NCBI GenBank assembly: GCA_029465975.1
Contig: CM055745.1
Span: forward strand, 12,885,812-12,949,811
From: Dallia pectoralis
Lineage: Eukaryota > Chordata > Actinopteri > Esociformes > Umbridae
DNA length: 64,000 nt
Reading direction: 5' to 3'
Shown one piece after another: positions 12,736 to 24,242 of this stretch. Both the position numbers and the translations under genes were made by a program. How positions within the stretch are numbered: position 1 is the stretch's first letter; each line of letters opens with the position of its first letter. The notes under the pieces are model-generated. The model saw only the letters and a list, made by a program, of their open reading frames with translations. It was not told where the DNA came from and made no database searches.

Positions 12736-13242
12736 ACACAATCCCAGGGAAACGCTAACTATTTGGTCAAAAATATAAAAAGTGTAAATTCAAAATGTTG
12801 TTGCCTCATTTCTAAATAGTTTTATATGAGTTGTAATATGTCTGTCATTAAAAATGCAGCACTTATACTGACGTCCACTTCCCCTGAAGGGTTAAAGGTG
12901 GGTGGCCAGGTGAGTCATACTAACGCACAAACTTCCTACTCAAGAAATGGAGCTCTGTCGTTAATGCGACATGTAAAGAGTGGAAGTTAAGTCCTCTATT
13001 TGCTTATGCTAAGTGTAAGACAATACTGCAAAGCACATTGTAATCTATCCGACATGGCCAGCCACCCTAATTGGGATGTTTTTCACACCAGGGTGACTCG
13101 TTTTAAATAACGGCTGCGGGAACTGACAAAACAATATCCTGCTCATCTGTCTTTTTCTTTACTTTCATTTGGTGAGATACTATTGTTTACCACAGTGGAA
13201 TCAGGCAGAGGAGCGTGAATTGGTCTCCCTGCTGACGTGTTA
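12736..13242. other. Unique non-coding sequence
   Basis: Nothing recognised between the two flanking arrays. Confidence 0.5.
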
Positions 13243-13342
13243 GGCAGCACAGGCAGCACAGACGGCACAGGCAGCACAGACGGCACAGGCAGCACAGACA
13301 GCACAGGCGGCACAGGCGGCACAGGCGGCACAGGCGGCACAG
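13243..13342. repeat. 9-bp-register array (ggcacaggc / agcacagac)
   Basis: About 11 copies of a 9-bp motif based on NgcacaggN, with two variants alternating on the left and a homogeneous ggcacaggc run on the right. Confidence 0.9.
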
Positions 13343-13900
13343 ACGCGATTATAACAGAATGTAGGGAGATGATGCGTCGTTGTTTAGACACACAAAATGT
13401 ACACAAATTGCTATTGGGCACGTTTTAGTCATTACATTCCGTACATAAATCCTCAAAACAATGTAAACACTTGAATCTCAATCCGCATGAAACAAAGAAC
13501 AATGGGCAGGGTTCGATTCCCACGTGAAAATGTTTGCAGTCACTACTTCAAGTTACTCTGGATGAAAGAACCTGCAAGATAACACATTTACATATCTACT
13601 TATTGGGTTAACCTTTATTTTAAAAAAGTGGAGTTGATGATTAACAGATTTACAATGATTAGTTAATTACTCCTCCGTTCAGCACATGTTGCTCAGTATC
13701 GTTGACAATGAGCAGTAAATCCCAGCAAAGCCTCGCTGCATTTTCTAAACCCTTGTAAGCCACTTTAGGTGAAGCCTACATCTGTGAAATGGGCTATATA
13801 TCATTGCCATAATGCCTCCATTAACACACATATCACATTCATTACAATGATTACAAACAAACACTTGACTATGACTAAGGATGTTGTTAGCTAGCTACAC
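13343..13900. other. Unique non-coding sequence
   Basis: AT-rich, no recognised exon or element. Confidence 0.5.
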
Positions 13901-14313
13901 GCCCGCCCAGACGCTACATGCCCGCCCACACGCTACATGCCCGCCCACACGCTACATGCCCGCCCACACGCTACATGCCCGCCCACACGCTACATGCCCG
14001 CCCAGACGCTACATGCCCGCCCAGACGCTACATGCCCGCCCAGACGCTACATGCCCGCCCAGACGCTACATGCCCGCCCAGACGCTACATGCCCGCCCAG
14101 ACGCTACATGCCCGCCCAGACGCTACATGCCCGCCCAGACGCTACATGCCCGCCCAGACGCTACATGCCCGCCCAGACATGCCCGCCCAGACGCTACATG
14201 CCCGCCCAGACGCTACATGCCCGCCCAGACGCTACATGCCCGCCCACACGCTACATGCCCGCCCAGACGCTACATGCCCGCCCACACGCTACATGCCCGC
14301 CCACACGCTACAT
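13901..14313. repeat. 19-bp minisatellite, about 21 copies
   Basis: Unit cgctacatgcccgcccaSa. The c and g variants group at the ends and in the middle respectively. One shortened unit (cagacatgcccg) is present near 14175. Confidence 0.97.
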
Positions 14314-14535
14314 GCTACGTATGGTGATAGCAGTGACTTGCATAATGCATCCAAACGGTGGATTTTGGATCAAGAGGGTTTGATCAAGAAAATCAAGGTG
14401 TCCTAATATTGTTTGTAAATACAACACCTGGCAGCGGTCACATGAAACATGCTTTGATAAAACGACAATATAAACCTGTATTGACTTCATTACCGACACC
14501 ACACACACAGCTGAAGCTGTATCAATTCCTCCGCC

Positions 14536-14955
14536 AGGTCTGTATCAATCCATCCGCCAGGTCTGTATCAATCCATCCGCTATGTCTGTATCAACCCATC
14601 CGCTATGTCTGTATCAATCCATCCGCTATGTCTGTATCAATCCATCCGCTATGTCTGTATCAATCCTTCCGCTATGTCTGTATCAATCCATCCGCTATGT
14701 CTGTATCAATCCATCCGCTATGTCTGTATCAATCCTTCCGCTATGTCAGTATCAATCCTTCCGCTATGTCAGTATCAAACCTTCCGCTATGTCAGTATCA
14801 ACCCGTCTGCCATGTCAGTATCAATCCTTCTGCCATGTCAGTATCAATCCTTCTGCTTTGTCTGTATCAATCCTTCTGCTATGTCAGTATCAATCCTTCT
14901 GCTATGTCAGTATCAATCCTTCTGCTATGTCAGTATCAATCCTTCTGCTATGTCA
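14536..14955. repeat. 23-bp minisatellite, about 18 copies
   Basis: Unit tatgtctgtatcaatccatc plus cgc. The array grades from left to right through three subtypes: gtctg/ccatccgc, then gtcag/ccttccgc, then gtcag/ccttctgc. Confidence 0.95.
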
Positions 14956-15158
14956 ACCCTCCTTGGTCTTCCTCATCCAACTGAAAAGGCCACAGTTAAG
15001 ATCCCCCCAACATTCCTTCTAGGGGTTTATCCCTAGGGTTTACCTCTTCATACCGAGGATTTGATCCGGCTCTGCCCCCTGCAGTGCAGACTAGCTATTG
15101 AGAGGACTCCTCAAGCCCCTGTACATGTGCGTATGTGCGTGTGTACACCATGTATACA

Positions 15159-15226
15159 TACATACATACGTACGTACACCCACACGTATGTTTGCACACG
15201 TGTGGGTGTACGTACGTATGTATGTA
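15159..15226. repeat. Perfect inverted repeat (29-bp arms, 10-bp loop) within a TACA/TACG microsatellite
   Basis: 15159-15187 and 15198-15226 are exact reverse complements around the spacer atgtttgcac. The arms contain tacgtacgtacacccacacg. The flanks (15120-15280) are catacata-type microsatellite. Part of the symmetry reflects alternating tacg repeats, but the acacccacacgt section is not a simple repeat. Confidence 0.9.
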
Positions 15227-15821
15227 CGCGTGCATACAATAAACACATAAACACATACATACATACATGCATGCATACATCCTGGGAACATAAAAAGGGA
15301 TTATCCACCACAACCGCAGGCAAATATAAAGTCTGGAGGAGTAACAGTGGAGATATTTGGTCCAATGCAAACAGCCAGAGGCACAGATAAGACAATCTGG
15401 CATTCCCATCTTCACAATGAGCTCACCATCCTCTATGGGCGTATTAACATCATATATGAGCTCAGTCAGGTTTTTTTTAACAGACTAGCCAGTTGAATTA
15501 ACTGGGTTTTTGATGGACTGTGTTTTGGTTCATATAAGCACTGTCATACAATGGTGGTACATGTTTTCTTTCTGTAACATGGGAAAATGCCTCTGGGAAA
15601 CGTTCTGGCGTTCTAAGAAATGAGCACTCACATCTTTGATCAGCCAGATGACAGATGAGTTGGCTTGACAACAGCTCTGTTGGTACCTGATCAAAACCGC
15701 TACGCTCTGGGTCCAGTTCATGAAGCAGCAAGAAATAAAATGTTTTGAAAAATGTTTACTGAAATTCCTGATTCCTTTATTTGGTGCATAATGACAAAGT
15801 ATAGGTTGACAGATTTCCACA
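15227..15821. other. Unique non-coding sequence
   Basis: The end of the microsatellite runs to about 15280. The rest shows no recognised feature. Confidence 0.5.
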
Positions 15822-17618
15822 CCAGGTACAACAGTTAGAGACTACCTCCCGGTACAACAGTTAGAGACTACCTCCCAGTACAACAGTTAGACACTACCTC
15901 CCAGCACAGCAGTTAGTACAACAGTTAGAGACTACCTCCCGGTACAACAGTTAGTACAGCAGTTAGAGACTACCTCCCAGTACAACAGTTAGAGACTACC
16001 TCCCGGTACAACAGTTAGAGACTACCTCCCGGTACAACAGTTAGAGACTACCTCCCGGTACAACAGTTAGAGACTACCTCCCGGTACAACAGTTAGAGAC
16101 TACCTCCCGGTACAACAGTTAGAGACTACCTCCCGGTACAACAGTTAGAGACTACCTCCCGGTACAACAGTTAGAGACTACCTCCCGGACAACAGTAGAG
16201 ACTACCTCCCGGTACAACAGTTAGAGACTACCTCCCAACAGGTTAGAGACTACCTCCCGGTACAACAGTTAGAGACTACCTCCCTCCCGGTACAACAGTT
16301 AGAGACTACCTCCCGGTACAACAGTTAGAGACTACCTCCCGGTACAACAGTTAGAGACTACCTCCCGGTACAACAGTTAGAGACTACCTCCCGGTACAAC
16401 AGTTAGAGACTACCTCCCGGTACAACAGTTAGAGACTACCTCCCGGTACAACAGTTAGAGACTACCTCTACCTCCCGGTACAACAGTTAGAGACTACCTC
16501 CCGGTACAACAGTTAGAGACTACCTCCCGGTACAACAGTTGTACCTCCCGGTACAACAGTTGAGACTACCTCCCGGTACAACAGTTGGAGACTACCTCCC
16601 GGTACAACAGTTAGAGACTACCTCCCGGTACAACAGTTGGAGACTACCTCCCGGTACAACAGTTAGAGACTACCTCCCGGTACAACAGTTAGAGACTACC
16701 TCCCGGTACAACAGTTAGAGACTACCTCCCGGTACAACAGTTAGAGACTACCTCCCGGTACAACAGTTAGAGACTACCTCCCGGTACAACAGTTAGAGAC
16801 TACCTCCCGGTACAACAGTTGGAGACTACCTCCCGGTACAACAGTTAGAGACTACCTCCCGGTACAACAGTTAGAGACTACCTCCCGGTACAACAGTTAG
16901 AGACTACCTCCCGGTACAACAGTTAGAGACTACCTCCCGGTACAACAGTTAGTACAGCAGTTAGAGACTACCTCCCGGTACAGCAGTTAGAGACTACCTC
17001 CCGGTACAACAGTTAGAGACTACCTCCCGGTACAACAGTTAGAGACTACCTCCCGGTACAACAGTTAGAGACTACCTCCCGGTACAACAGTTAGAGACTA
17101 CCTCCCGGTACAACAGTTAGAGACTACCTCCCGGTACAACAGTTAGAGACTACCTCCCGGTACAACAGTTAGAACAGCAGTTAGAGACTACCTCCCGGTA
17201 CAGCAGTTAGAGACTACCTCCCGGTACAGCAGTTAGAGACTACCTCCCGGTACAACAGTTAGAGACTACCTCCCGGTACAACAGTTAGAGACTACCTCCC
17301 GGTACAACAGTTAGAGACTACCTCCCGGTACAACAGTTAGAGACTACCTCCCGGTACAACAGTTAGAGACTACCTCCCGGTACAACAGTTAGAGACTACC
17401 TCCCGGTACAACAGTTAGAGACTACCTCCCGGTACAACAGTTAGAGACTACCTCCCGGTACAACAGTTAGAGACTACCTCCCGGTACAACAGTTAGAGAC
17501 TACCTCCCGGTACAGCAGTTAGAGACTACCTCCCAGTACAGCAGTTAGAGACTACCTCCCAGTACAACAGTTAGTACAAAATATAGAGACTACCACCAGG
17601 TACAACAGTTACAGACTA
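15822..17618. repeat. 26-bp minisatellite, about 67 copies
   Basis: Unit ggtacaacagttagagacta plus cctccc. Most of it is nearly homogeneous. The edges show cagta and agcagca variants. A short agtacagcagttagaga sub-unit is inserted at about 15950, 16950 and 17170. Confidence 0.97.
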
Positions 17619-19560
17619 CCTCCCAGCGATGTGGGCCCCAGGGAGAGACTAAGGTGGCATTAGAACCAACTACCAGTCTCCTCTAAGCATGAGAAACTGT
17701 AATGGCTAATGGGCTCTGCCAATGATTCATCCTGACCACAGTGACCAGGAAACACAGCCTGATCCTTGATATTTCTTTACACGTGACAACAACACAAACA
17801 GATCCGAGGCCAGGCTTAAACACACCACTCCTGAAAGCAGAGAAACACCTGGGGGAGGATGTTCCACCAGACCTCTCCCACATCTCTATGTTTTTACGTC
17901 TCTGAAGAGAATGACAAAGACATTTGACAACAGAGAGGGGGTGGTGGGGGCGCTATTGTTTTGGAATCAAACAACATTTGAATGCATCATGAACCAACTA
18001 ACCAACTAACACCAATTGTAAGTTTTAATGTTTTCAATTGTATGTTTTATTGCTTTTTTGTAAGAAGAAGCACATATTGTTCCGTTGTAATTGAATACAG
18101 ATTTGTTACATTAAAAACATCTGTTGAAACAAATCAGACAGCAGTGAGAAAAAGCGCTCAAAGACAACAATTTGAGACAGCCATTTGCGAAACCATAACC
18201 TTTGCCAAGTCACTGCCACAACTGTAATTTATTATCGGATTGTAAAGTTTCCCACAGGACAGGATGTGCACAAACGTATAAGGAGGAACTGAAGAAAACA
18301 CTCCTAGATCATTAAGGCCACACTGGATGATGGCGTCAGGAGAGCTACTGGATCGGTTCGATCCAGGCCTCGAATTCGGGAAGCACAAAAATACAAGCGA
18401 GCTTAAACAGTAAAACAAACCTTTCACCCTGTCTGAAAACACAAACACACTCCCTTAAAGTGCCAACCCTACTGAAGTGGCTAAATATGATCAATTTCAC
18501 CACAGGATTTCCCTGAGTATCGATCTCACGGTAACCCTGGGTTGTACAGTATAATCATGACACAAGACAACCAGAACTGTTACCTCAGTGGTCGTCATGG
18601 TACCAAGTGACACCGTGTCAAGTCACAATTATGCTGCACATCATTCCTGGTAGCAGACTGCAGGTGCTAGGTGGATCAATATTGACACTAACATACTGTA
18701 AAGTAAATAGCAAAGACATCATCCAACCAGAACTCAATTCAACAGATTGGCCGGTAGCATATTAGTGGCTTAGCATACAACTTATCTTACGCATTGTGTT
18801 GCATCCAATAACATCCTCATCAGTATCAAGAGTGACAGTCCCGTCATTAACAAATGTACAATAAGACTGCACCAGGGACAATATAACGTTACATAAACGC
18901 AATGATAGTCAGATATAGTCCCAGTGACAGCAGAGGATTTAATTGAATTCTTAACTGTGTCCATCATAAGACAGGACACCTAATAATAGCAACAAATAAA
19001 AAACCATAATAAATCAACCCTAACAACATAATTACTTGTTTGAGACATGTTCAAAACACTCTGAATCATGTCACACAAGCAGCCTGCAGTCCATCTTATA
19101 ATAAACATTTCCAGTCCAAAAAATCATGTCACACAAGTCAAACAATATCAACAACTTGATTCAATAAACAACCAGTCATCCAGCAAGTCAGACTCTGAAC
19201 CAGTTTCAAACTGGTACCACAGTAGAAAGACTGAAACAAACCTGGCAATACCTATTGAACAATATAGTTGACCAATAAAGCGAGTAAAGGCTCATTAAGC
19301 ACAGGGTTTAACACTACATGTATACTACTAACCCACACCAGGTTACTCCGAGTTAATAACTGTGGTTTGTTGACTATTTAGTAGCCTGAGGGGAGCCATA
19401 TTTATCCCCACAGTAGGATAACCTCAGTGTAACCGCAGTAGGGCACTAATTAGTAACTCACATGTTCACCTCTCGTCTGTATCGACACAACCGCACACGT
19501 GATACAACAATAATACAATATATTTATTTTACTCTCACTCACTTTACGAAGTAGCTGGCC
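17619..19560. other. Unique non-coding sequence, proximal plekha7 intron 1
   Basis: No further plekha7 exon is recognisable on the minus strand. I looked for the second half of the first WW domain and the following PH region and did not see them. Confidence 0.5.
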
Positions 19561-20280
19561 CCTTCGTTCGTGAATCCCTCCTCCCATCCCCGAGGTAGAT
19601 CTGTATCAAGTTGGGGGAAAACGAGAGAGAAAGTACGCATCATCCCGTGAAAGTTTGGCATGTAATTAAGCCGTCCGATAAATCACAATGAAGCGCGTTA
19701 TAATAATTAGATTCAACCGCACGCACGCACACGCACGCACGCACGCGTACCTGACCGTATCATGTGTCCGGAGTTCACGGACTCGCCCGTGCGCGGATGC
19801 AGCCAAGTGGTGGTGCGGTTTTCATCGCTGCCATAGAGACAAAACACACACCTGTTACACACGGAGAGGCGCGAGACACAGTAGACACCCGAGCGAACTA
19901 CCGTTAAAGAGCCGAAAAACCCCGAGCGGATTATTCACATGTCGCCTTGGCAACAGATATATAGAGAGACTCACTTGATGAAAAACACCCTGCCATCCCT
20001 GCAGACGCCGTAGCACCAGTGCTCAGGTAAAGTGTCCTGGCCGAGCGGCGCCGCCATGATCCCGCTCTATTAAGTCCTATTGCGTTCCCTCCTCCCCTCT
20101 CCTCCCCTCTCCCCCTCTCCTCTCCATGGAGTCTCCCCTCCCATGGGACTCGGGAGAGCTCGGGTCCGTCCGACGATCACCGCTAGGGCGAATATGGGCT
20201 GTTAAAGGGGCGGTCTCTTAAAGGGGAGGGCTGTTAAAGGGGCACGGCTGTCAGGGCTTCTCAGTCGAGCAGCGAACTGG
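19561..20280 (-). promoter_or_regulatory. plekha7: CpG-rich plekha7 promoter and 5' region
   Basis: CpG dinucleotides become frequent around the first exon, in contrast to the AT-rich flanks. Upstream of the start codon on the minus strand there is a purine-rich 5' UTR candidate (20075-20130). Further up, at 20198-20250, an imperfect repeat of ttaaaggggc occurs three times and includes an Sp1-like ggggcgg. No TATA box is obvious. This is inferred from composition and position; transcription start sites were not determined. Confidence 0.55.
19975..20057 (-). CDS. plekha7: plekha7 first coding exon (partial gene; N-terminus and start of WW domain 1)
   Basis: Minus-strand ATG at 20055-20057 opens 27 codons plus two bases and ends at a donor gtgagt. 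It encodes MAAPLGQDTLPEHWCYGVCR and then DGRVFFI(N). This matches the start of vertebrate PLEKHA7, whose first WW domain begins LPEHW-YGVCRDGRVFFIN. PLEKHA7 is an adherens-junction adaptor with tandem WW domains, a PH domain and coiled coils, linking p120-catenin, PDZD11 and afadin. Here the exon ends inside WW domain 1. The next exon would lie at lower coordinates; none is visible down to position 1, so the first intron exceeds about 20 kb. Position relative to rps13 and pik3c2a agrees with human 11p15, supporting plekha7 over the paralogues plekha5 and plekha6. Confidence 0.88.
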
Positions 20281-20439
20281 ATTATTTCCCACGCCGACAT
20301 TAAATGGAATGGCGCATGAAAGTTACCAAAATGTACTCTTTTGATCAGTTGGAGGACTTGTAATTGACTCAATATTTTTAGTCAAGAACTAAGCTTAATC
20401 TATGTCTGCGAAACATATGCCGTCAATGTTGGCGATGAA

Positions 20440-21349
20440 CAAGGGCGTAGGTTTGGTCTCTTCGCTTTGGTGGAGAGAAATGTGCAGACAAAAATAATGA
20501 TGTAATACCTGCCCTTTGACTTTTAGACGGCAATGCTGTTTGTCAGATTCAAACATATTGTAGCGTCCCTGGTGGTGTCACTACTCGCCCCTCCAAATGT
20601 GATATCCCTATTTGGAGCAGTGGGTAGTGCCCTCGCCTGCGGAGCCGTAGGGTGCTGGTTTGATTCCCCTGCAGGAGGCTGCAGTACCTTAATTTTGCCC
20701 AGATTAAATAGCAATTAAATAGCTAACACTTTAACAGATTAAATAGTGTAATATTTATGTTACTGAGTATGGAAATGCTTTATTATTATTAATCATGTAA
20801 TGATTTATTATATTTGTCTAACCAACAATGTCAAATTATTCACATTGCTAACACGTTTTTCTAGCACATGTGCCTAGCAATGCAATGACAGTCCTTCATT
20901 AAACTGGTAACTACCACCGCTAGTTTGATTGCGTGGCTAGTTATTTGGCCTGACATACACTGTGGGTGGCATAGCTGACCTACAAAGCACAAAAAGGGGC
21001 CAACATTTATATGCTGAAGGGCAAAGGGAATGTTAAAAAGTTTCACTCTTTTATGGGGTATGTGTATTAACATAATTAACAGCGTGTCTTCAACACAGTC
21101 GCTAGCACACACCTGCTTGATTTCACTCTCCTGCAGACTATGTCAGATAACTTTTCATGCTATGTTTTTAGCCAATCAAATTGTGGCATTTTTAGTACCG
21201 CCCTCCTGGCGCCGGTCGGTCGGAATTGCTCCAAATAGCAGCACAAACTCATAACGGAGTTCGATAAAATATTGGTGGGGACAATTTTGTCATGTTAAAA
21301 AATTTGCGGGGACATGTCCCCAGCGTCCCCCCCTTCACCTACGCCCTTG
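20440..21349. mobile_element. Non-autonomous hAT-type element with 8-bp TSD
   Basis: The element begins caagggcgtagg and ends cctacgcccttg, a perfect 12-bp inverted terminal repeat. It is flanked on both sides by the identical octamer gcgatgaa (20432-20439 and 21350-21357), the 8-bp duplication expected for hAT insertion. The right subterminal region is rich in gggacatgtcccc. I recognise no transposase reading frame, so it would depend on a partner element. A tRNA-like segment is embedded at about 20610-20690. Confidence 0.88.
20610..20690 (+). repeat. tRNA-like / SINE-like segment inside the hAT element
   Basis: The segment reads gtgggtagtgccctcgcctg, then about 20 bases later ggtttgattcccc. 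These resemble internal RNA polymerase III box A and box B (consensus GGTTCGANTCC). The 3' CCA end and stable cloverleaf of a functional tRNA are not evident, so a SINE head or tRNA-derived pseudogene is more likely. Confidence 0.45.
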
Positions 21350-21357
21350 GCGATGAA

Positions 21358-23265
21358 TATTATTCGATATACTATACATTTTCGATATACTAAACATACA
21401 TAATTAATATATGTATATGTTTTAGAAATCAATTACTAGTATTATGTAGATGCTGATTGTTAAAAAAAATCTGGCAAACGATTTGTCAGTTGTTAAAAAA
21501 ACCAAACACTCACTCCACATAAGGCTGTTGGGACCCGAGTAGGGCAGTAGGTCACAGTCTTGCGGTAAAGCTGCATCATTACATCCAGGTTCATTAGAGG
21601 ACATTGGGTTAGTGCTGACAGCGGCTGTAGGGAAGCGGTACATAATATATTCACATAGGCTTCAGCCACCACTATGTCAGGAGCCTGAGGTCAATTGTGG
21701 TTGTTGGCTAGGAATGTGTTCTCCTCGATACCGTGTGTACTGACTAAAGACAGAAATTACTTCTGTAATTACCCTTAGTATTGTAACTCTAATTACAGCT
21801 TGCCAGTCTTCATTTTGGTGACACATTCGCCTCTGAACGGGTGAAACAGGTCTGAATGACAAAACAACCGGCCGAGACATCAGGTGGGTTCAAATGGACC
21901 CATATTCCCTACAAACTGTGCTAATTTTAACCCAAGCCATATAGTTCAGCCAAGCTACCAGATAGTGAACATGGAGCGATTTGGAACACTCTTTAATTCT
22001 ATGTCGCATAAGTCCTCTTCTCCTCCTGTTTCCAATCCTTCCTGTCAAATAATAACTTAGGGTTTGCATCTTTTCATGCCAACAGCATTAAAGGGAGGCA
22101 TGACATAACCTTGCTTTCCACCACCACCACCACACAATGATTGTCACCTCCTTACTGTTTATGGGGTGGTTTATATAAAAACTTCCTCATCTGTGGTATG
22201 CAATATGTTTACCATGGGTTAGAACAAAACGATATTTTTGTTCCATTCCTTAACATAGCCATATACGTTTAAGTACTTCCAGGTTACCGGACGTTGACAA
22301 AGAATGGTTGTGTTTACATCACAAATCACGAGGTAATGTGAAGGCTTCTTTCTTGTTGTTTGTGACAGACAACCTCATGAAATGTAGTCTGGCCAATCTG
22401 CAAGTGATTGGCTTTTTCAACACAACCTTGAGCTAAATTGGACAATCTTTTTATAATTATTATCCCAAGGTAATTTTCCTTCCGTTCGTTATGGTCAGGT
22501 GCTCACATTCGAGGTTATTCGAGGCTCACCGGTGCTACTTGGTTGAGTACATAAAAAACACTTTCTTCTGTGCATCTCTTTCTCGTATTCCACGATGCAG
22601 GTGAATTAAAGACAGGTTAAAAACCAAACACCTCTCCAACCTCGGCTCTGTGTGGTGCTCTGTGTAAAAGAGACGAGACAATCTGTGCTTGTCTGCCCCC
22701 CCTCCCCCCTCTCCCCTATTGGTTTGCAGTGGGCAGCACCATTATCACAGGCTCGTCTGACGAGGCAGGAAACACCTGACATAGCAAGATGGTATCAAGA
22801 GCAGATAGAGGTTATGGTATCTGCAGAACGTAACGTCCGTATGTGTGTTTGTGTTGTGGCTCCCCTAAAGGAACAGATGGCCCTCATCCATGACGCTGCA
22901 GAGTAAACATCAGAATAACGCTTAGCTCAACAGTGACCAATCTAACCATCAAATCTAACCCTCAAAGTCACACACAAACACACACAGATCCTCAACAGAG
23001 CCCAATGTTCTGCTCCAGGGGAATTCCAACACAGGGACTTCCGAGCATTTTGTATTCCCTATTTCTACGGTCTGTCATCTAGCAGTAGCACTGCTGAACT
23101 CATTAGACTTTTAAATTGATGCCTGGCCTGGTTCGATGAAACCTGCAGCTATTCTCTGTCTGGGATATAAAACTTGCAATTGAAGTACACCTCAAATGTA
23201 CATGGTGGAGTTTGGCCCAAGGGCTTTTGCTAGATATGTTTTTATGACTTCCGGTTGTTTCGAAG
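21358..23265. other. Intergenic unique sequence
   Basis: AT-rich and non-coding as far as can be seen. Open frames are short and unrelated to families I know. Confidence 0.5.
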
Positions 23266-24242
23266 AAGAGAAGCAGCCGAAGTAGTTGTAGTGGTTGTAA
23301 TAGTATTATTAGTTGTATTAGTAGTGGTAGTAGTTGTATTAGTATTAGTAGTGGTAGTAGGTGTAAGAGTATTAGTAGTGGTAATATTTGTATTAGTATT
23401 AGTAGTGGTAGTAGTTGTATTAGTATTAGTAGTGGTAGTAGGTGTAATAGTATTAGTACTGGTAGTAGTTGTAATAGTATAAGTAGTGGTATTAGTTGCA
23501 TTAGTATTAGTAGTGGTAGTAGTTGTAATAGTATTAGTAGTGGTATTAGTTGCATTAGTATTAGTAGTGGTAGTAGTTGTAATAGTATTAGTAGTGGTAG
23601 TAGTTGTATTAGTATTAGTAGTGGTAGTAGTTGTATTAGTATTAGTAGTGGTAATATTTGTATTAGTATTAGTAGTGGTAGTAGTTGTATTAGTATTAGT
23701 AGTGGTATTAGTTGCATTAGTATTAGTAGTGGTAGTAGTTGTATTAGTATTAGTATTGGTAGTAGTTGTATTAGTATTAGTAGTGGTAGTAGTTGTAATA
23801 GTATTAGTAGTGGTAGTAGTTGTAATAGTATTAGTACTGGTAGTAGTTGTATTAGTAGTGGTAGTTGTTGTAATAGTATTAGTAGTTGTAATAGTATTAG
23901 TAGTATTGGTAGTTGTAATAGTATTAGTAGTGGTAGTAGTTGTAATAGTATTAGTACTGGTAGTAGTTGTATTAGTAGTGGTAGTTGTTGTAATAGTATT
24001 AGTAGTTGTAATAGTATTAGTAGTATTGGTAGTTGTAATAGTATTAGTAGTATTGGTAGTTGTAATAGTATTAGTAGTGGTAGTAGTTGTATTAGTAGTG
24101 GTAGTAGTTGTTTTAGTAGTGGTAGTAGTTGTAATAGTATTAGTAGTGGTAGTAGTTGTAATAGTATTAGTAGTGGTATTAGTTGCATTAGTATTAGTAC
24201 TGGTAGTAGTTGTAATAGTATTAGTACTGGTAGTACTGTAAC
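23266..24242. repeat. Trinucleotide-register array (agtagtggtagtagttgt / aatagtattagt)
   Basis: About 1 kb of NNt/agt/gta triplets arranged in imperfect 30-bp units (agtattagtagtggtagtag plus ttgtaatagt). The purine/T-rich strand is +. The register of three keeps frames open on both strands, giving Val/Leu-rich and Thr/Asn-rich frames of 250-390 codons that should be regarded as repeat artefacts. A block near 23810-24060 contains an internal duplication of about 120 bp. Confidence 0.92.

Noticed and set aside
11011..12741. Open frames of 460-576 codons on both strands
   Set aside because: They are by-products of a 27/28-bp repeat lacking stop trinucleotides. Five long frames overlap on both strands and none has non-repeat domains.
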